The notes: generated by a model from the sequence alone, not told the origin. Numbered from the stretch's first letter, positions 36,051-44,880 are shown. The stretch is DNA of 64,000 bases from Streptomyces cyaneochromogenes (GCF_003963535.1 NZ_CP034539.1:10416001-10480000), one strand, 5' to 3'. Numbers and translations: made by a program.

Positions 36051-36491
36051 TTCGTGCGGGATCTGGCTCAGTCTGCCTACGAAATCACTCCGGCGGAGCT
36101 TGGCATCCTGTTGGAGGGTGGGTGGCGCGAGCGCAAGACGGCTGCCTGGCTGGTTGCTGTGGCCCATAGGACCGAGTTCCGCGACCTCGTAGGCCGGCTT
36201 TTATCGGCCGGCGAGGGGCCATATGCGGGCGCGGCATACTGCGTCGCCCTTGCGAAGTTCGGCAGTGCAGCGGATGCCGCACTGCTCAGCGCATACCTTG
36301 ATCATTACTTGTCGCGTCCCGACCTCGACTATGACCAGGCAGTCGTCCCTGGGACGCTCCTGTGCCTCGATGGGATTCTCGGCCCTGAGTACACAACACG
36401 GTTCCTAGCCCCGGGCGGCCCTGGAACCGATGGCTCGAAGTCCGCGCCGTGGTCCCTCGACCCGCAGTACTGCCGGCAGGCCGTGCAGTGA
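36050..36491 (+). pseudogene. DUF6000 family gene, 5' end missing
   Basis: From about 36050 the plus strand encodes FVRDLAQSAYEITPAELGIL, WRERKTAAWLVAVAHRTEFR, VGRLLSAGEGPYAGAAYCVA, DAALLSAYLDHYLSRPDLDY, LLCLDGILGPEYTTRFLAPG: a DUF6000 protein, helical with a HEAT-like build. The open frame starts at 35961 only because it reads into the IS fragment, so the true N-terminus is gone. The family often sits near polymorphic-toxin or immunity genes. Confidence 0.75.
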
Positions 36492-36553
36492 CTCTGCACT
36501 TTCGTCGACGAGACCACTGAGGTCTTCGTCTCGCTGGAATGCGGGAGCTGATC

Positions 36554-36954
36554 ATGACCGAGCGAGACGTCATCCTCAACGAACTCGCCCAAGGCCTGCG
36601 CCCGATGTCACAGGGCATCGAGTGGTTCGACACCCAGGCCCCGAGGAGCAGGCTGAGGTACTCCTGTTCCTGCGCCATCACTGCATACAAGCCCGCGCCG
36701 TCACCGAAGACGGACCAGAGCGCATCCGGCGTGCCGGGTTGCGCCCGACGCACACGCCTGCCGTTCTGGTCATCCGCGGCCCGATCGACCAGTAACTGGG
36801 GAAGATCGCCGGCCTCACCCCTGTCGATGAACGCCGCAAGGCGTTCCGGCTGTTGGTCGCGGTACTCGCGGTCGCGGACGAAAGGCGCCGCGAACGCTTC
36901 TGCTCCGGCGGATGCGGTCACTGGTGGCATGACCTGCCCGTCATCGAAGGGTGA
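36554..36954 (+). pseudogene. DUF5958 family gene, frameshift and nonsense
   Basis: The ATG at 36554 gives MTERDVILNELAQGLRPMSQ and GIEWFDTQAP. After a one-base shift near 36645 it continues EEQAEVLLFLRHHCIQARAV, IRRAGLRPTHTPAVLVIRG, PIDQ, then a TAA at 36793-36795 where a sense codon is expected. In the same frame it reads on: LGKIAGLTPVDERRKAFRLL, FCSGGCGHWWHDLPVIEG to the TGA at 36954. Two small lesions in an otherwise full-length ~132-residue protein suggest recent decay. Confidence 0.82.
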
Positions 36955-37025
36955 CGACGAATCCACCGCGCCGCTGTTCTCCGCCCCTGGACTTCATATG
37001 CGGCAAGACGGGCTGACGGCAGTGC

Positions 37026-37487
37026 TCATGCGCGCCTGCCGTCGGCGTCGGATCCGATCACCGCGCTCAGGGCCCGCAAGGCGTCGTCGTATCGGTGACG
37101 GTCGAACTGGAACGGACCGAATGCCACGTAGTCGCGGGTCTTGCGGTGCGGTTGCTCAAAGGCGTCCCAGACTACGAGGTCCGCCGTCGCGGTGATGCGG
37201 GCCATGAGCGGCCAGCATCCCCACTCGCCGCATTCACAACCGAGAACGGGTGTCTTCGGCCCCATCGCGCTAGTGGACCGTCCGAGAAAGTGCTCCTGCA
37301 TCGGGCCGAACCGGAAGAACTCCGGGATCAGACCACCGTAGGCATCACCCGCAGGCTGCATGCCAGCCGCGATCTCGAACCCGTCGATCAGCTCGGTGAG
37401 CGGTGTTCGATCGATGTGGGGGACGACCACGAGCGGACCGCCGTCGCCACGGTGGTGGCAGTTGAACCCGATCTCATTGCTGATCAT
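37026..37487 (-). CDS. Conserved hypothetical protein
   Basis: A 153-residue protein from the ATG at 37487. It reads IDRTPLTELIDGFEIAAGMQ, PEFFRFGPMQEHFLGR and CECGEWGCWPLMARITATAD (a C-x-C-x4-C pattern that could bind metal), then VVWDAFEQPHRKTRDYVAFG and FQFDRHRYDDALRALS. It looks like the Streptomyces protein family with a CxCGxxGCWPL motif, of unknown function. Coding bias and lack of lesions support a working gene. Confidence 0.75.
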   Translation of the reverse strand: MISNEIGFNCHHRGDGGPLVVVPHIDRTPLTELIDGFEIAAGMQPAGDAYGGLIPEFFRFGPMQEHFLGRSTSAMGPKTPVLGCECGEWGCWPLMARITATADLVVWDAFEQPHRKTRDYVAFGPFQFDRHRYDDALRALSAVIGSDADGRRA

Positions 37488-37584
37488 TCCGTGATTGTCT
37501 CAGGGACGCTGCTCCCTCCTTTCGGGCGGGCTGAGCCGAGACCTTGCGCGGCATGCCGAGGTTGATCGACATGCCGCCGGATGC

Positions 37585-37830
37585 GGAGTCGATCTGAGGC
37601 AGCGTCCTGCTTTCGCACGCATCGAGCGGGTGATGACCGACAATGCCTGGTCCTACCGCAAGAGCTTCGCCTGGCGGCGAACCCTGGCCGGCCTCGGCGC
37701 GAGCCGAAAGCTGACTCGCGGCTACCGGCCACAGACCAATGGCAAGGTCGAATGCTCAACCACACCCCCTGCTCGGCGAATGGGCCTGTCTACGGCCCTA
37801 CGCCAACAACGACGAACGCACCGCCGCACT
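37585..37830 (+). pseudogene. IS481-type transposase C-terminal fragment
   Basis: The plus strand reads IERVMTDNAWSYRKSFAWRR, LGASRKLTRGYRPQTNGKVE, then in another frame EWACLRPYANNDERTAALAH. This is the end of an integrase-core (rve) transposase with the second Asp (TDNAWSY) and the Glu (NGKVE). The first Asp and the HTH part are missing. Confidence 0.78.
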
Positions 37831-37845
37831 GGCGCACCGCGCCGA

Positions 37846-37944
37846 GCTGGGGCCATCCGGCCGCACGGGCGGTCGGCCCCGTCATATGCCGCATCCAGGC
37901 TGGGGTTATCTTCTGCAGGCGTCGCCCGCTGCTCGACGGTGGGC
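37846..37944. repeat. Dispersed repeat, copy of 13265-13363
   Basis: About 98 bases align with 13265-13363 at roughly three quarters identity with one single-base gap: shared blocks include CCGCACGGGCGG, CGGCCCCG and CTCGACGGTG. At 13265 the block is a terminator hairpin and the DNA after it; here it follows an IS481 relic with no nearby gene, and the hairpin arms have diverged. Confidence 0.55.
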
Positions 37945-38190
37945 CCGGCAAGCACCGGGGGCGCGGAAGCTGCCCGGGTGGGCCGGCACCAATGCGGGCT
38001 CTACCCCGTCGTCAGAGCCCAGGCTTGGGCTGCCTTGATCGATGACCACAGGGGGGTAAGGAGCACGGCCGTAAGGTGCCCGCGCCGGCTCGATTGCGGA
38101 GCAAGTGATTCACTCCCGCGGGAGAGCCGAGTGCGGATACGGTTTTCTTCCGGACGGTGATGAAGGCTCCTCGGGGTACGGGGGCGTGGT

Positions 38191-41100
38191 GTGGGGCTGA
38201 GTTATCGGGATGCTGTTCGCCTGCTGGGCGGGTCGCAAGAGGGTACGGTCCAGGCATTGGACCGGCTGACGGGAGGGCTGCTGCTCGCGACCTCGGCCAC
38301 GGGCATCGGTTTGCTTTCCAATCTGTTCGACGTCCGGGGCGAGTTGGCCCGGCTGAGCGCCGGTCTGGTGCGAGGGTTTGCTGAACAGGCGCGGGGGCTG
38401 GGCCGGTTCGATCGCAGCGAACGCCTGACTGCGGCCCACGCGGTGGTGGTTCTCTGCGCCTACTTCGAGGCCCTCTCCGAGACGGACCTCCCGTGCGATC
38501 CGCGGGACCTTGAGCTGACGGCTGCCGAACAGGCGAACCTGGCCGGGGGCGATACGGGGGCCTCCCGACGGCTGGGTTCTCTCGCCGCCGGCCTGCTGCA
38601 GGCCGAGGTTCCGATGCCCGTGCCGCAGCGGCCTTACGAAAAGACCTTGGAAGCCCTCTCAGAGTTCTACCGGCGCCTGTCCGGCGAGGTGACCCGGTTC
38701 GTGTCGGGCCTGGCCTTGTGGGACAGCCTCGACGACACGCGCAAAGAGCGTTTCGCGCACACCCTCTCGAACGATCTTCCTCGAGCCGCGGTCAATCGCT
38801 ATGAGGAACTCTTCGGGCAACTGGCGCTGGACTGCCCGGAGGTCGCCTTCTGGGCCAATTTCGTCGATCACCAGGCCACACGGGCGCAGCTGGAGACGGT
38901 GAGCGCCTCCCTGGAGGGGCTGCAGGTGGCCCTCGGGCAGATCGCACAGCGCAGACCTGCCGATGCCTGGATCACCGGTCTGGCGCGTGCTCACGCGGCG
39001 GTGCTTGACCGGCCGATCCTCACCTCCCGCGATGCCCTGGACGGAACGAGCCTGCCGACCCTGGGGGCCGCGTACGTCAACCCGGACTTCCGGGTCTGCG
39101 AGGTGGGCCCGTCCGACCCGTTCGCCACCGAGAGCTGGTGGCAGGAGCTGCCGGTGCGCGGCGACCTGGACGCCTTCTTGCTGGGGCACCTGACGTCGCT
39201 GCAGGCCGTGCGTGCCCCGCTGATCGTGCTCGGCCAGCCCGGCTCGGGCAAGTCGGTGCTGACGCAGGTTCTGGCGGCCCGTCTGCCTCCCGCCGACTTC
39301 CTCGTCGTACGCGTCGCTCTGCGGGAAGCCGCAGCCGACGCCGACCTGCAGACCCAGATCGAGCAGGCGGTCCGTTCCTCCACCGGCGAGTCCGTGCACT
39401 GGCCCGAGCTGGTACACCGCGGCCGGCACGCGCTTGCGGTGATCATGCTGGACGGCTTCGACGAGCTGCTGCAGGCGACCGGCACCAGCCAGACGGATTA
39501 CCTGCTGCGGGTGGCCGCATTCCAGGCACGCGAGGCCGGCCAGGGGCGCCCCGTCGCCGTCCTCGTCACCAGCCGCACGGCGGTCGCCGACCGGGCGCGT
39601 CCCGCACCGGGCATGATCGCTTTACGGCTGGAGCCCTTCAACGACCGCCAGGTGACACAGTGGTTGGAGGTGTGGAACACCACCAACACGGCCGGCTTCG
39701 CCGCCCGCGGCCTGCAACCCCTCGCCCCTGACACCGTACTCGCGCACCGTGCGCTGGCGTCCCAGCCGTTACTGCTGCTGATGCTGGCGCTGTACGACTC
39801 CGACCGCAACGCACTGCAACTCCGCAGCGCCGCACTGGGCCAGGCCGAGCTCTACGAACGCCTCCTCACCAGCTTCGCCGAACGGGAGGTCCGCAAGAGC
39901 GCGGCCGCGCTGACCGAGGAACAATTTGGTGAGGCGGTGGAAGAAGAACTCACCCAGTTGTCGATGGTGGCGTTTGCGATGTTCAACCGCGGCCAGCAGT
40001 GGATCGGCGCGGCCGACCTGAACACCGACCTTGCCGCCCTCGCACCGGATCTCGACAGCCGCTCCGCCCACACGGGCTTGCGCGCACACTTGACCGCCGC
40101 CCAATTGCTCTTGGGCCGGTTCTTCTTCGTCCACGAGGCGCGCGCGAGCCGCGAAGGCCGGACCTTGAGCACCTATGAATTCCTCCACGCCACCTTCGGC
40201 GAGTACCTGGTCGCCCGGCTCGCCACACAGGAACTGCACGACCTGGCCGAGTTGGTGCGCCACCCCTCACGCCGTAGCCGGCCGTCCACTTTCGACGATG
40301 CGTTCCTGTACGCGCTCCTGTCCTTCATGCCCCTGACCACACGAGCAACGGTTGTTTCCTTTCTCGTGGAACGGCTGCGAGGCTGGCCTCAGTTGCTGCG
40401 GACGCAGACGCTCACCGTCCTGCTCGGCCTGTTCCACCGTGCGCTGCTCCCACGCCACGACACCCGCTACGAGGCTTACACTCCGCAGCGCGTGACGGTG
40501 CCGGCCAGGCCGGCGACGTACTCACTCAACCTGATGCTCCTCGCGGTAGCCACGACGACTACTGAGGGCCTCAGTGGCGAGGACCTCTTCCCAGACACCG
40601 GCGAAACGGTTGCCGCCTGGCGCCGGCTGGCGCTGCTGTGGCGTTCGCAGTGTCCATCGGAGGGCTGGAGCGGTCTGATCGCCGGCGTGGCGATCGACAG
40701 GTTCTGGGATGACGGCCGTCGGCAGATCCGGGTGCGTTTGCAAGACGGTGCGCAAGCTGAGCCGTGGAGCCTGGACCCGTTCTGGACGTACGGCTTCGGG
40801 CCCGACCACGAGTACCGGCCCCGGACGGACAACCAGTGGTTCGCCTGGATCACGGACGACCATCGTGAGTTGCAGCAGCAGGCGAAGTTCCTCTGCGACG
40901 TGGCCGACGACGTCTTCGCGCATGGGCTGCAACCGTGGGCCGGTGCGTGGGACACGGCCGTCGTCAGTTTCCACGCCACCCGCGAGCACCCCGCCGCATC
41001 CGCTGCCAACGCGCTCGTCCGGCTGTGGCTGACCAGCGATCAGGACAGCACACCTGCGGATCTCACTGCCACCTTCGACCTCTGCCTCCAAGCCGCTCTC

Positions 41101-41328
41101 AACGGCTTCGCCCCCTTCGACACGGACACGAGACGGCGCTTTCGCCTGGTGTTCCTGCGCCGCCTCGCTGCGGATTGGGAAAGACTCGAACACGCCTGGG
41201 TGGAGCGGGCCATGCGGGCCATTCACGACGGCGGGAAAGACGCCATTGACGAAGGCGCACAGTTCCTCGATGCGGCCCGAGAGATCCTGCCCGCCCCACT
41301 GACCGCTCTATGGCCCGACCGGCAGTAG
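38191..41328 (+). CDS. NACHT-type signalling NTPase (bacterial NLR-like)
   Basis: A 1045-residue protein starting at the GTG at 38191. Residues 1-280 form an all-helical N-terminal domain (YRDAVRLLGG, LLSNLFDVRGELARLSAGLV, RLTAAHAVVVLCAYFEALSE) like the NNH7-type domains found before NACHT ATPases in actinobacteria. Residues 348-355 (GQPGSGKS) are Walker A; 416-425 (AVIMLDGFDE) is the NACHT Walker B with the acidic pair; VLVTSRTAVADRARP is the sensor strand. Residues ~620-760 are winged-helix and helical parts (YEFLHATFGEYLVARL is a typical NACHT post-ATPase signature). The C-terminal ~280 residues are a sensor of unknown fold without LRR or TPR. Related proteins sense phage infection; that role is inferred. 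The frame is intact. No partner effector gene is next to it. Confidence 0.85.
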   Translation: MGLSYRDAVRLLGGSQEGTVQALDRLTGGLLLATSATGIGLLSNLFDVRGELARLSAGLVRGFAEQARGLGRFDRSERLTAAHAVVVLCAYFEALSETDLPCDPRDLELTAAEQANLAGGDTGASRRLGSLAAGLLQAEVPMPVPQRPYEKTLEALSEFYRRLSGEVTRFVSGLALWDSLDDTRKERFAHTLSNDLPRAAVNRYEELFGQLALDCPEVAFWANFVDHQATRAQLETVSASLEGLQVALGQIAQRRPADAWITGLARAHAAVLDRPILTSRDALDGTSLPTLGAAYVNPDFRVCEVGPSDPFATESWWQELPVRGDLDAFLLGHLTSLQAVRAPLIVLGQPGSGKSVLTQVLAARLPPADFLVVRVALREAAADADLQTQIEQAVRSSTGESVHWPELVHRGRHALAVIMLDGFDELLQATGTSQTDYLLRVAAFQAREAGQGRPVAVLVTSRTAVADRARPAPGMIALRLEPFNDRQVTQWLEVWNTTNTAGFAARGLQPLAPDTVLAHRALASQPLLLLMLALYDSDRNALQLRSAALGQAELYERLLTSFAEREVRKSAAALTEEQFGEAVEEELTQLSMVAFAMFNRGQQWIGAADLNTDLAALAPDLDSRSAHTGLRAHLTAAQLLLGRFFFVHEARASREGRTLSTYEFLHATFGEYLVARLATQELHDLAELVRHPSRRSRPSTFDDAFLYALLSFMPLTTRATVVSFLVERLRGWPQLLRTQTLTVLLGLFHRALLPRHDTRYEAYTPQRVTVPARPATYSLNLMLLAVATTTTEGLSGEDLFPDTGETVAAWRRLALLWRSQCPSEGWSGLIAGVAIDRFWDDGRRQIRVRLQDGAQAEPWSLDPFWTYGFGPDHEYRPRTDNQWFAWITDDHRELQQQAKFLCDVADDVFAHGLQPWAGAWDTAVVSFHATREHPAASAANALVRLWLTSDQDSTPADLTATFDLCLQAALNGFAPFDTDTRRRFRLVFLRRLAADWERLEHAWVERAMRAIHDGGKDAIDEGAQFLDAAREILPAPLTALWPDRQ

Positions 41329-41922
41329 CGGAAAACTCCCGCCGTACCCGCACTGACAGCGCAGCAGTCGACGCGGGGCGCCGGACAGTTCGAGGTGCGG
41401 CTGCGCTGCTACCTGGAACTGCGCCAGCAGGTCACCCGCCGCATCGACAGAGCCATCCGCGATCTGCGCTCAGCGGCGGAGCGGACTGGCCCCGGTGCTG
41501 CCCTTGGCCGGGCTCGCCGAGCACGCCGGGACGGGGGCCTGGTCGTACTGCTCGGATCGATCCCCGGTGGACGGCGGGCCGCCGGCCACGAACTGGAGGT
41601 GGACCAGGTGCGTCACGACACTCGACCGATGGCGTGGGTCTGGCGGCGCAGCGCCACCCGCGCGCCGGGCACCCGGCCAACTGAGCCGCGCCCTGCACTG
41701 CGGGACGATGTCAGACCAGAGCCTCGGCACGGTCAGGGGCGTCCGATTTTGCCTTCACGTGAGGCCGCCTTCGACAAGATCAAGACGGTTCACGCGACCG
41801 CCACGCCATGAGGGACGGCGCCGTCCGCCATGGTGCGAACCTGCCACCACTCTCCGCCCAACCCTTGCTTCACCTATCGAATGTCGATAGATTCTCATCG
41901 TCATTCGATGGAAGGATAGGTC
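41329..41922. other. Intergenic region, no gene recognised
   Basis: A frame at 41395-41811 is open but Arg/Pro-rich and unlike any family. The last ~50 bases hold the operator of the DUF2975/HTH operon. Confidence 0.4.
41875..41909. promoter_or_regulatory. Operator palindromes of the DUF2975/HTH operon
   Basis: TATCGA-ATG-TCGATA (41875-41889) is a perfect 15-base palindrome. ATCGAATG at 41876-41883 also recurs inverted as CATTCGAT at 41902-41909. The sites sit 14-48 bases before the start of the operon and suit autorepression by the HTH protein at 42414. Confidence 0.7.
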
Positions 41923-42414
41923 GTGGGAAAGCTGACAGTGCATGTGCTGCGCGCCGTGCTCGTGGTGGTGCTCGCCGGCACCGTGTTCGTACAGGCAGGG
42001 ATGGTGTGGGCGTTGGTCAGCGGGAGCGACCCGGAGGACGGGTCGCTCCCGCTGACCCCTTTGCGCGTCATCACGATCCTGGGCATGGTGTCGGTCCAGG
42101 TCGCCCTGGTCTGTGTATGGCGGCTGGTGGCGATGGTGCGACGCGGAACCGTGTTCTCCCACGCCGCCTTCCGGTACGTGGACGGCGTGATCGGCGCGAT
42201 CGTGGCGGCCGCCCTCGTGTGGTTCGCGGTCACGGCCCTCAATGCGCCGGGCCAGCGGGACGACCCGGGCGTCACCGTCATCATGGGCGGAATTGGCGTG
42301 GCCATCCTGGGGGTCGCGCTCATCGTGCTCGTGCTGCGGATGCTGCTCGCCCAGGCCGTCGCGCGCGACGTCGAAGCGGCGCAGATGCAGGCCGAGTTGG
42401 ACGAGGTGATCTGA
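41923..42414 (+). CDS. DUF2975 membrane protein
   Basis: A 163-residue protein starting at the GTG at 41923. It has four membrane helices: VLRAVLVVVLAGTVFVQAGM, VITILGMVSVQVALVCVWRL, VIGAIVAAALVWFAVTAL and GGIGVAILGVALIVLVLRML. GTVFSHAAFRYVDGV between helices 2 and 3 is the DUF2975 signature. Its stop overlaps the next start (TGATG). The pair, a membrane protein plus a Cro/CI-like repressor, is a widespread module whose role is unknown. Confidence 0.9.
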   Translation: MGKLTVHVLRAVLVVVLAGTVFVQAGMVWALVSGSDPEDGSLPLTPLRVITILGMVSVQVALVCVWRLVAMVRRGTVFSHAAFRYVDGVIGAIVAAALVWFAVTALNAPGQRDDPGVTVIMGGIGVAILGVALIVLVLRMLLAQAVARDVEAAQMQAELDEVI

Positions 42415-42635
42415 TGCCGATCGCCGTCGACATCGACGTGATGCTGGCCAGGCGGAAGATGTCCGTGGGCGAGCTCGCGGACCGCGTAGGGATCACGCCC
42501 GCCAACCTGGCGGTACTCAAGAACGGCCGCGCCAAGGCGGTGCGCTTCGCGACACTCGCTGCGCTCTGCGAGGTGCTCGAGTGTCAGCCGGGCGACCTGC
42601 TGCGCTGGGAGGCGGAGGACGCCGCGGGCGGATGA
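42414..42635 (+). CDS. Cro/CI-type HTH regulator (YozG-like)
   Basis: A 73-residue single-domain HTH protein: VDIDVMLARRKMSVGELADR, VGITPANLAVLKNGRAKAVR, FATLAALCEVLECQPGDLLR. This is the small XRE-like family that always follows DUF2975 genes. It is translationally coupled to the membrane protein and probably binds the palindromes at 41875-41909. Confidence 0.93.
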   Translation: MPIAVDIDVMLARRKMSVGELADRVGITPANLAVLKNGRAKAVRFATLAALCEVLECQPGDLLRWEAEDAAGG

Positions 42636-42985
42636 CGTGCCCTTCCAGGATCATGGACTTCTCGACGGCCCGGGAACCGAGTGGAAGACCGTGCCTGACG
42701 ACGCGTCATCGCCGATCCCACCTGTCTTTCGCCCCAACTCCGCGAGCACCCCCGGGCTGTGCCCGAAGGGGATCCCGGGCCTGCTGGAGCGGCTGACCGA
42801 GGCACCCGACCTCGCGATCCGCGCGGCGTACGGCACGCTCGCTGGTGGCATGTTCGGTCGGGTCTCGGATCCGCCAACTATCGTGGACGGGTTTCGCCAA
42901 GCGCGATGAACAGAAGTGCCATGACCTGTGAGGGCTCCACGGGCGAACCGTCACCCCTTGCGAACGCTTACACCCGTTGCCGCCA
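42636..42985. other. Short region with an unassigned frame
   Basis: The frame at 42637-42909 (90 codons; CPKGIPGLLERLTEAPDLAI, RAAYGTLAG) is open with weak coding character, but I recognise no family. It may be a remnant. Confidence 0.2.
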
Positions 42986-43528
42986 TCAACGGGTGGTTGT
43001 GAGGTACTGGTCCGACGACAACGCGAACACCCGTACTCGCCGACCGCAGGTGGGATTGACGGTCTCACGGACCGGATGCATCCCCAGTTTCGTCATGATC
43101 CGTTCGGAGGCGTCGTTGCCCACTTGCGTGATGCTGATGATCCGTTCCAGCCCTCGCTCTTCGAACCCGAACCGTACGGTGGCCGCAGCGGCCTCGGTGG
43201 CCAAGCCCTGCCCCCAGTGGGAACGTCCCAGCCGCCAGCCGATCTCAACCGCCGGCAGTACCTCCGGCAAGTAGTGGGGCACCGAAAGGCCGGTGAACCC
43301 GGCAAGCTCGCCACTGGACCGGATCTCCACGGCGAACAGGCCGAAGCCCTGTGACTCCCACTCGCTCTCCCATACCTGGATTCCGCTGCGAGTCTGCTGT
43401 TCGTCACGGACGCTGCCGTCACGGATCCACCGCATGACCTCGGGGTCGGCATTGACGGCAGCCATGGGCGCAACGTCTTCCTCGCGCCAGCGACGCAGGA
43501 TCAAACGGGGAGTCTCAAGCGTGACCAT
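42986..43528 (-). CDS. GNAT-family N-acetyltransferase
   Basis: A 180-residue RimJ/RimL-type acetyltransferase: LETPRLILRRWREEDVAPMA, DPEVMRWIRDG, ELAGFTGLSVPHYLP, VEIGWRLGRSHWGQGLATEA (acetyl-CoA loop RSHWGQGLA), IISITQVGNDASERIMTKLG. All family elements are present. The protein stands alone between the HTH operon and marR. Substrate unknown. Confidence 0.92.
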   Translation of the reverse strand: MVTLETPRLILRRWREEDVAPMAAVNADPEVMRWIRDGSVRDEQQTRSGIQVWESEWESQGFGLFAVEIRSSGELAGFTGLSVPHYLPEVLPAVEIGWRLGRSHWGQGLATEAAAATVRFGFEERGLERIISITQVGNDASERIMTKLGMHPVRETVNPTCGRRVRVFALSSDQYLTTTR

Positions 43529-43631
43529 CCAGTCATTCTGTATCGCAAATGGGCTCTCCGTCGTCGGTGGCGTCCGGAGTCCGGTCTAAACGAGGGCGAG
43601 GGTTCCGGCGCTTCATGGAGGTGCTGAGGGT

Positions 43632-44057
43632 TCAGGGGCGTAGTGCTGTGGTGGCGGATTGGAGGAGGCGGACGAGGCTGTCGCGTTGGACGGCGGGCCA
43701 GGAGCTGAAGCGGGTGGTCAGGGCGGTGTGGATGGCTTGCTGGAACTGGCTGGTGACCCTTTCACCTTCGGGGGTGAGGTGGACGCGGGTCATCCGGCGG
43801 TCGTCGGGGTCGGGTTGGCGGGTGAGCAGGCCGCGTCGCTGGAGCCGGTCGACGAGGCCGGTGATGTTGGTCTTGTCGCAGTGCAGCAGGGTCGCCAGCT
43901 CACCCAAGGACGGCTGCAGATGTTGGGCGAAGCACAGCATCTGCGCCTGCTGCGGGGTCAGGCCCAGCTGGCGACTCGCGGTGCTGAACTGGCCGTCGAC
44001 CTCCATGAAGACGCCGATCAGCGACTCGACGAGTTCGTCATTGGATGCGGCGGCCAT
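43632..44057 (-). CDS. MarR-family repressor
   Basis: The ATG at 44057 (MAAASNDELVESLIGVF) gives 141 residues; the longer frame to 44099 would reach into the operator. The winged helix reads LTPQQAQMLCFAQHL, PSLGELATLLHCDKTNITGL, VDRLQRRGLLTRQPDPDDRR. The wing Asp-Arg (DPDDRR) is typical of MarR. It is divergent from an SDR gene; the region between holds two nested perfect palindromes. Confidence 0.93.
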   Translation of the reverse strand: MAAASNDELVESLIGVFMEVDGQFSTASRQLGLTPQQAQMLCFAQHLQPSLGELATLLHCDKTNITGLVDRLQRRGLLTRQPDPDDRRMTRVHLTPEGERVTSQFQQAIHTALTTRFSSWPAVQRDSLVRLLQSATTALRP

Positions 44058-44098
44058 GCCAGGCAGTCTACTCCCTCGACAGTTGACTCCCTCCACCA

Positions 44099-44139
44099 AA
44101 TTAGTCGATGATATGGACTATCCATAGAATCGACTAATT
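44099..44139. promoter_or_regulatory. Nested palindromes, MarR operator
   Basis: AATTAGTCGAT at 44099-44109 pairs perfectly with ATCGACTAATT at 44129-44139. At the centre TATGGA (44112-44117) and TCCATA (44121-44126) pair across CTA. The right outer arm ends 9 bases before the SDR ATG and includes the start of its ribosome-binding site. Confidence 0.8.
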
Positions 44140-44148
44140 GGAGGGGCC

Positions 44149-44880
44149 ATGCGTGTCGAGGAGCGGGTCGCGGTCGTCACCGGCGGATCGCGCGGCATCG
44201 GGCGGGCGATCAGCGATCGGCTTGCCGCGGCGGGAATGCGCGTCGTCATCGGCTCCCGCGACCAGGAAACAGCGGCGCGGGCCGTGGCCCAGATCAAGGA
44301 AGCGGGCGGGCAGGCCACTGCGGTCCGCGCCGACATCACCCGGCCGGAGGCGGTCAAGGAGCTGTTCGATGCATCCGAGAGCCAGTACGGCCGGGTGGAT
44401 GTGTGGGTGAACAACGCGGCCACGGCAACCGCGGTGCCGCTGGCTCGCGCCACCGATGACGACTTCGACCAGTACCTGCACGCCAACGTGCGGGCCACGT
44501 TTGTGGCGCTGCGCGAGGCCGCGCAGCGCATCAGCGACCACGGCCGGATCATCTTGATCTCATCCGCGCTGACCGCGTCGCCGCTGCCCGGCATGGCGCT
44601 GCTGGCTGCCAGCAAGGCCGCCGGTGACCAGCTCGCCCGTACGCTGGCCTGGGAGGTGGGCTCCAGATCCGTCACGGTTAACAGCGTCCTGCCGGGCCTG
44701 ACCCGTACCGATGTCATCGCCACCGTGCCCCCGCAGGTCATTGACGACGCCCAGGCCCGCACACCGCTGGGCCGCCTGGGTGAACCAGCCGACATCGCCG
44801 ACATCGTCGCCTTCCTGGCCTCCGACGCCGGCCGATGGATCACCGGCCAGACCATCCACGCCGCCGGAGGCATGATCTGA
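44149..44880 (+). CDS. SDR-family protein lacking the catalytic Tyr
   Basis: A 243-residue SDR; the ATG at 44149 follows GGAGGGG. It has TGGSRGIG at 11-18, NNA at 88-90 and a Ser at 138/139 (ISSA). The Y-x-x-x-K motif is LLAASK: Lys156 is present, but residue 152, where Tyr is expected, is Leu. The C-terminal LASDAGRWITGQTIHAAGG is normal. It probably binds NAD(P)H; whether it reduces anything is doubtful without the proton donor unless another residue serves. Controlled by the divergent marR. Confidence 0.88.
   Translation: MRVEERVAVVTGGSRGIGRAISDRLAAAGMRVVIGSRDQETAARAVAQIKEAGGQATAVRADITRPEAVKELFDASESQYGRVDVWVNNAATATAVPLARATDDDFDQYLHANVRATFVALREAAQRISDHGRIILISSALTASPLPGMALLAASKAAGDQLARTLAWEVGSRSVTVNSVLPGLTRTDVIATVPPQVIDDAQARTPLGRLGEPADIADIVAFLASDAGRWITGQTIHAAGGMI

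Noticed and set aside
38113..38124. CTCCCGCGGGAG palindrome upstream of the NACHT gene
   Set aside because: Short and GC-only; expected often by chance in DNA of this composition.
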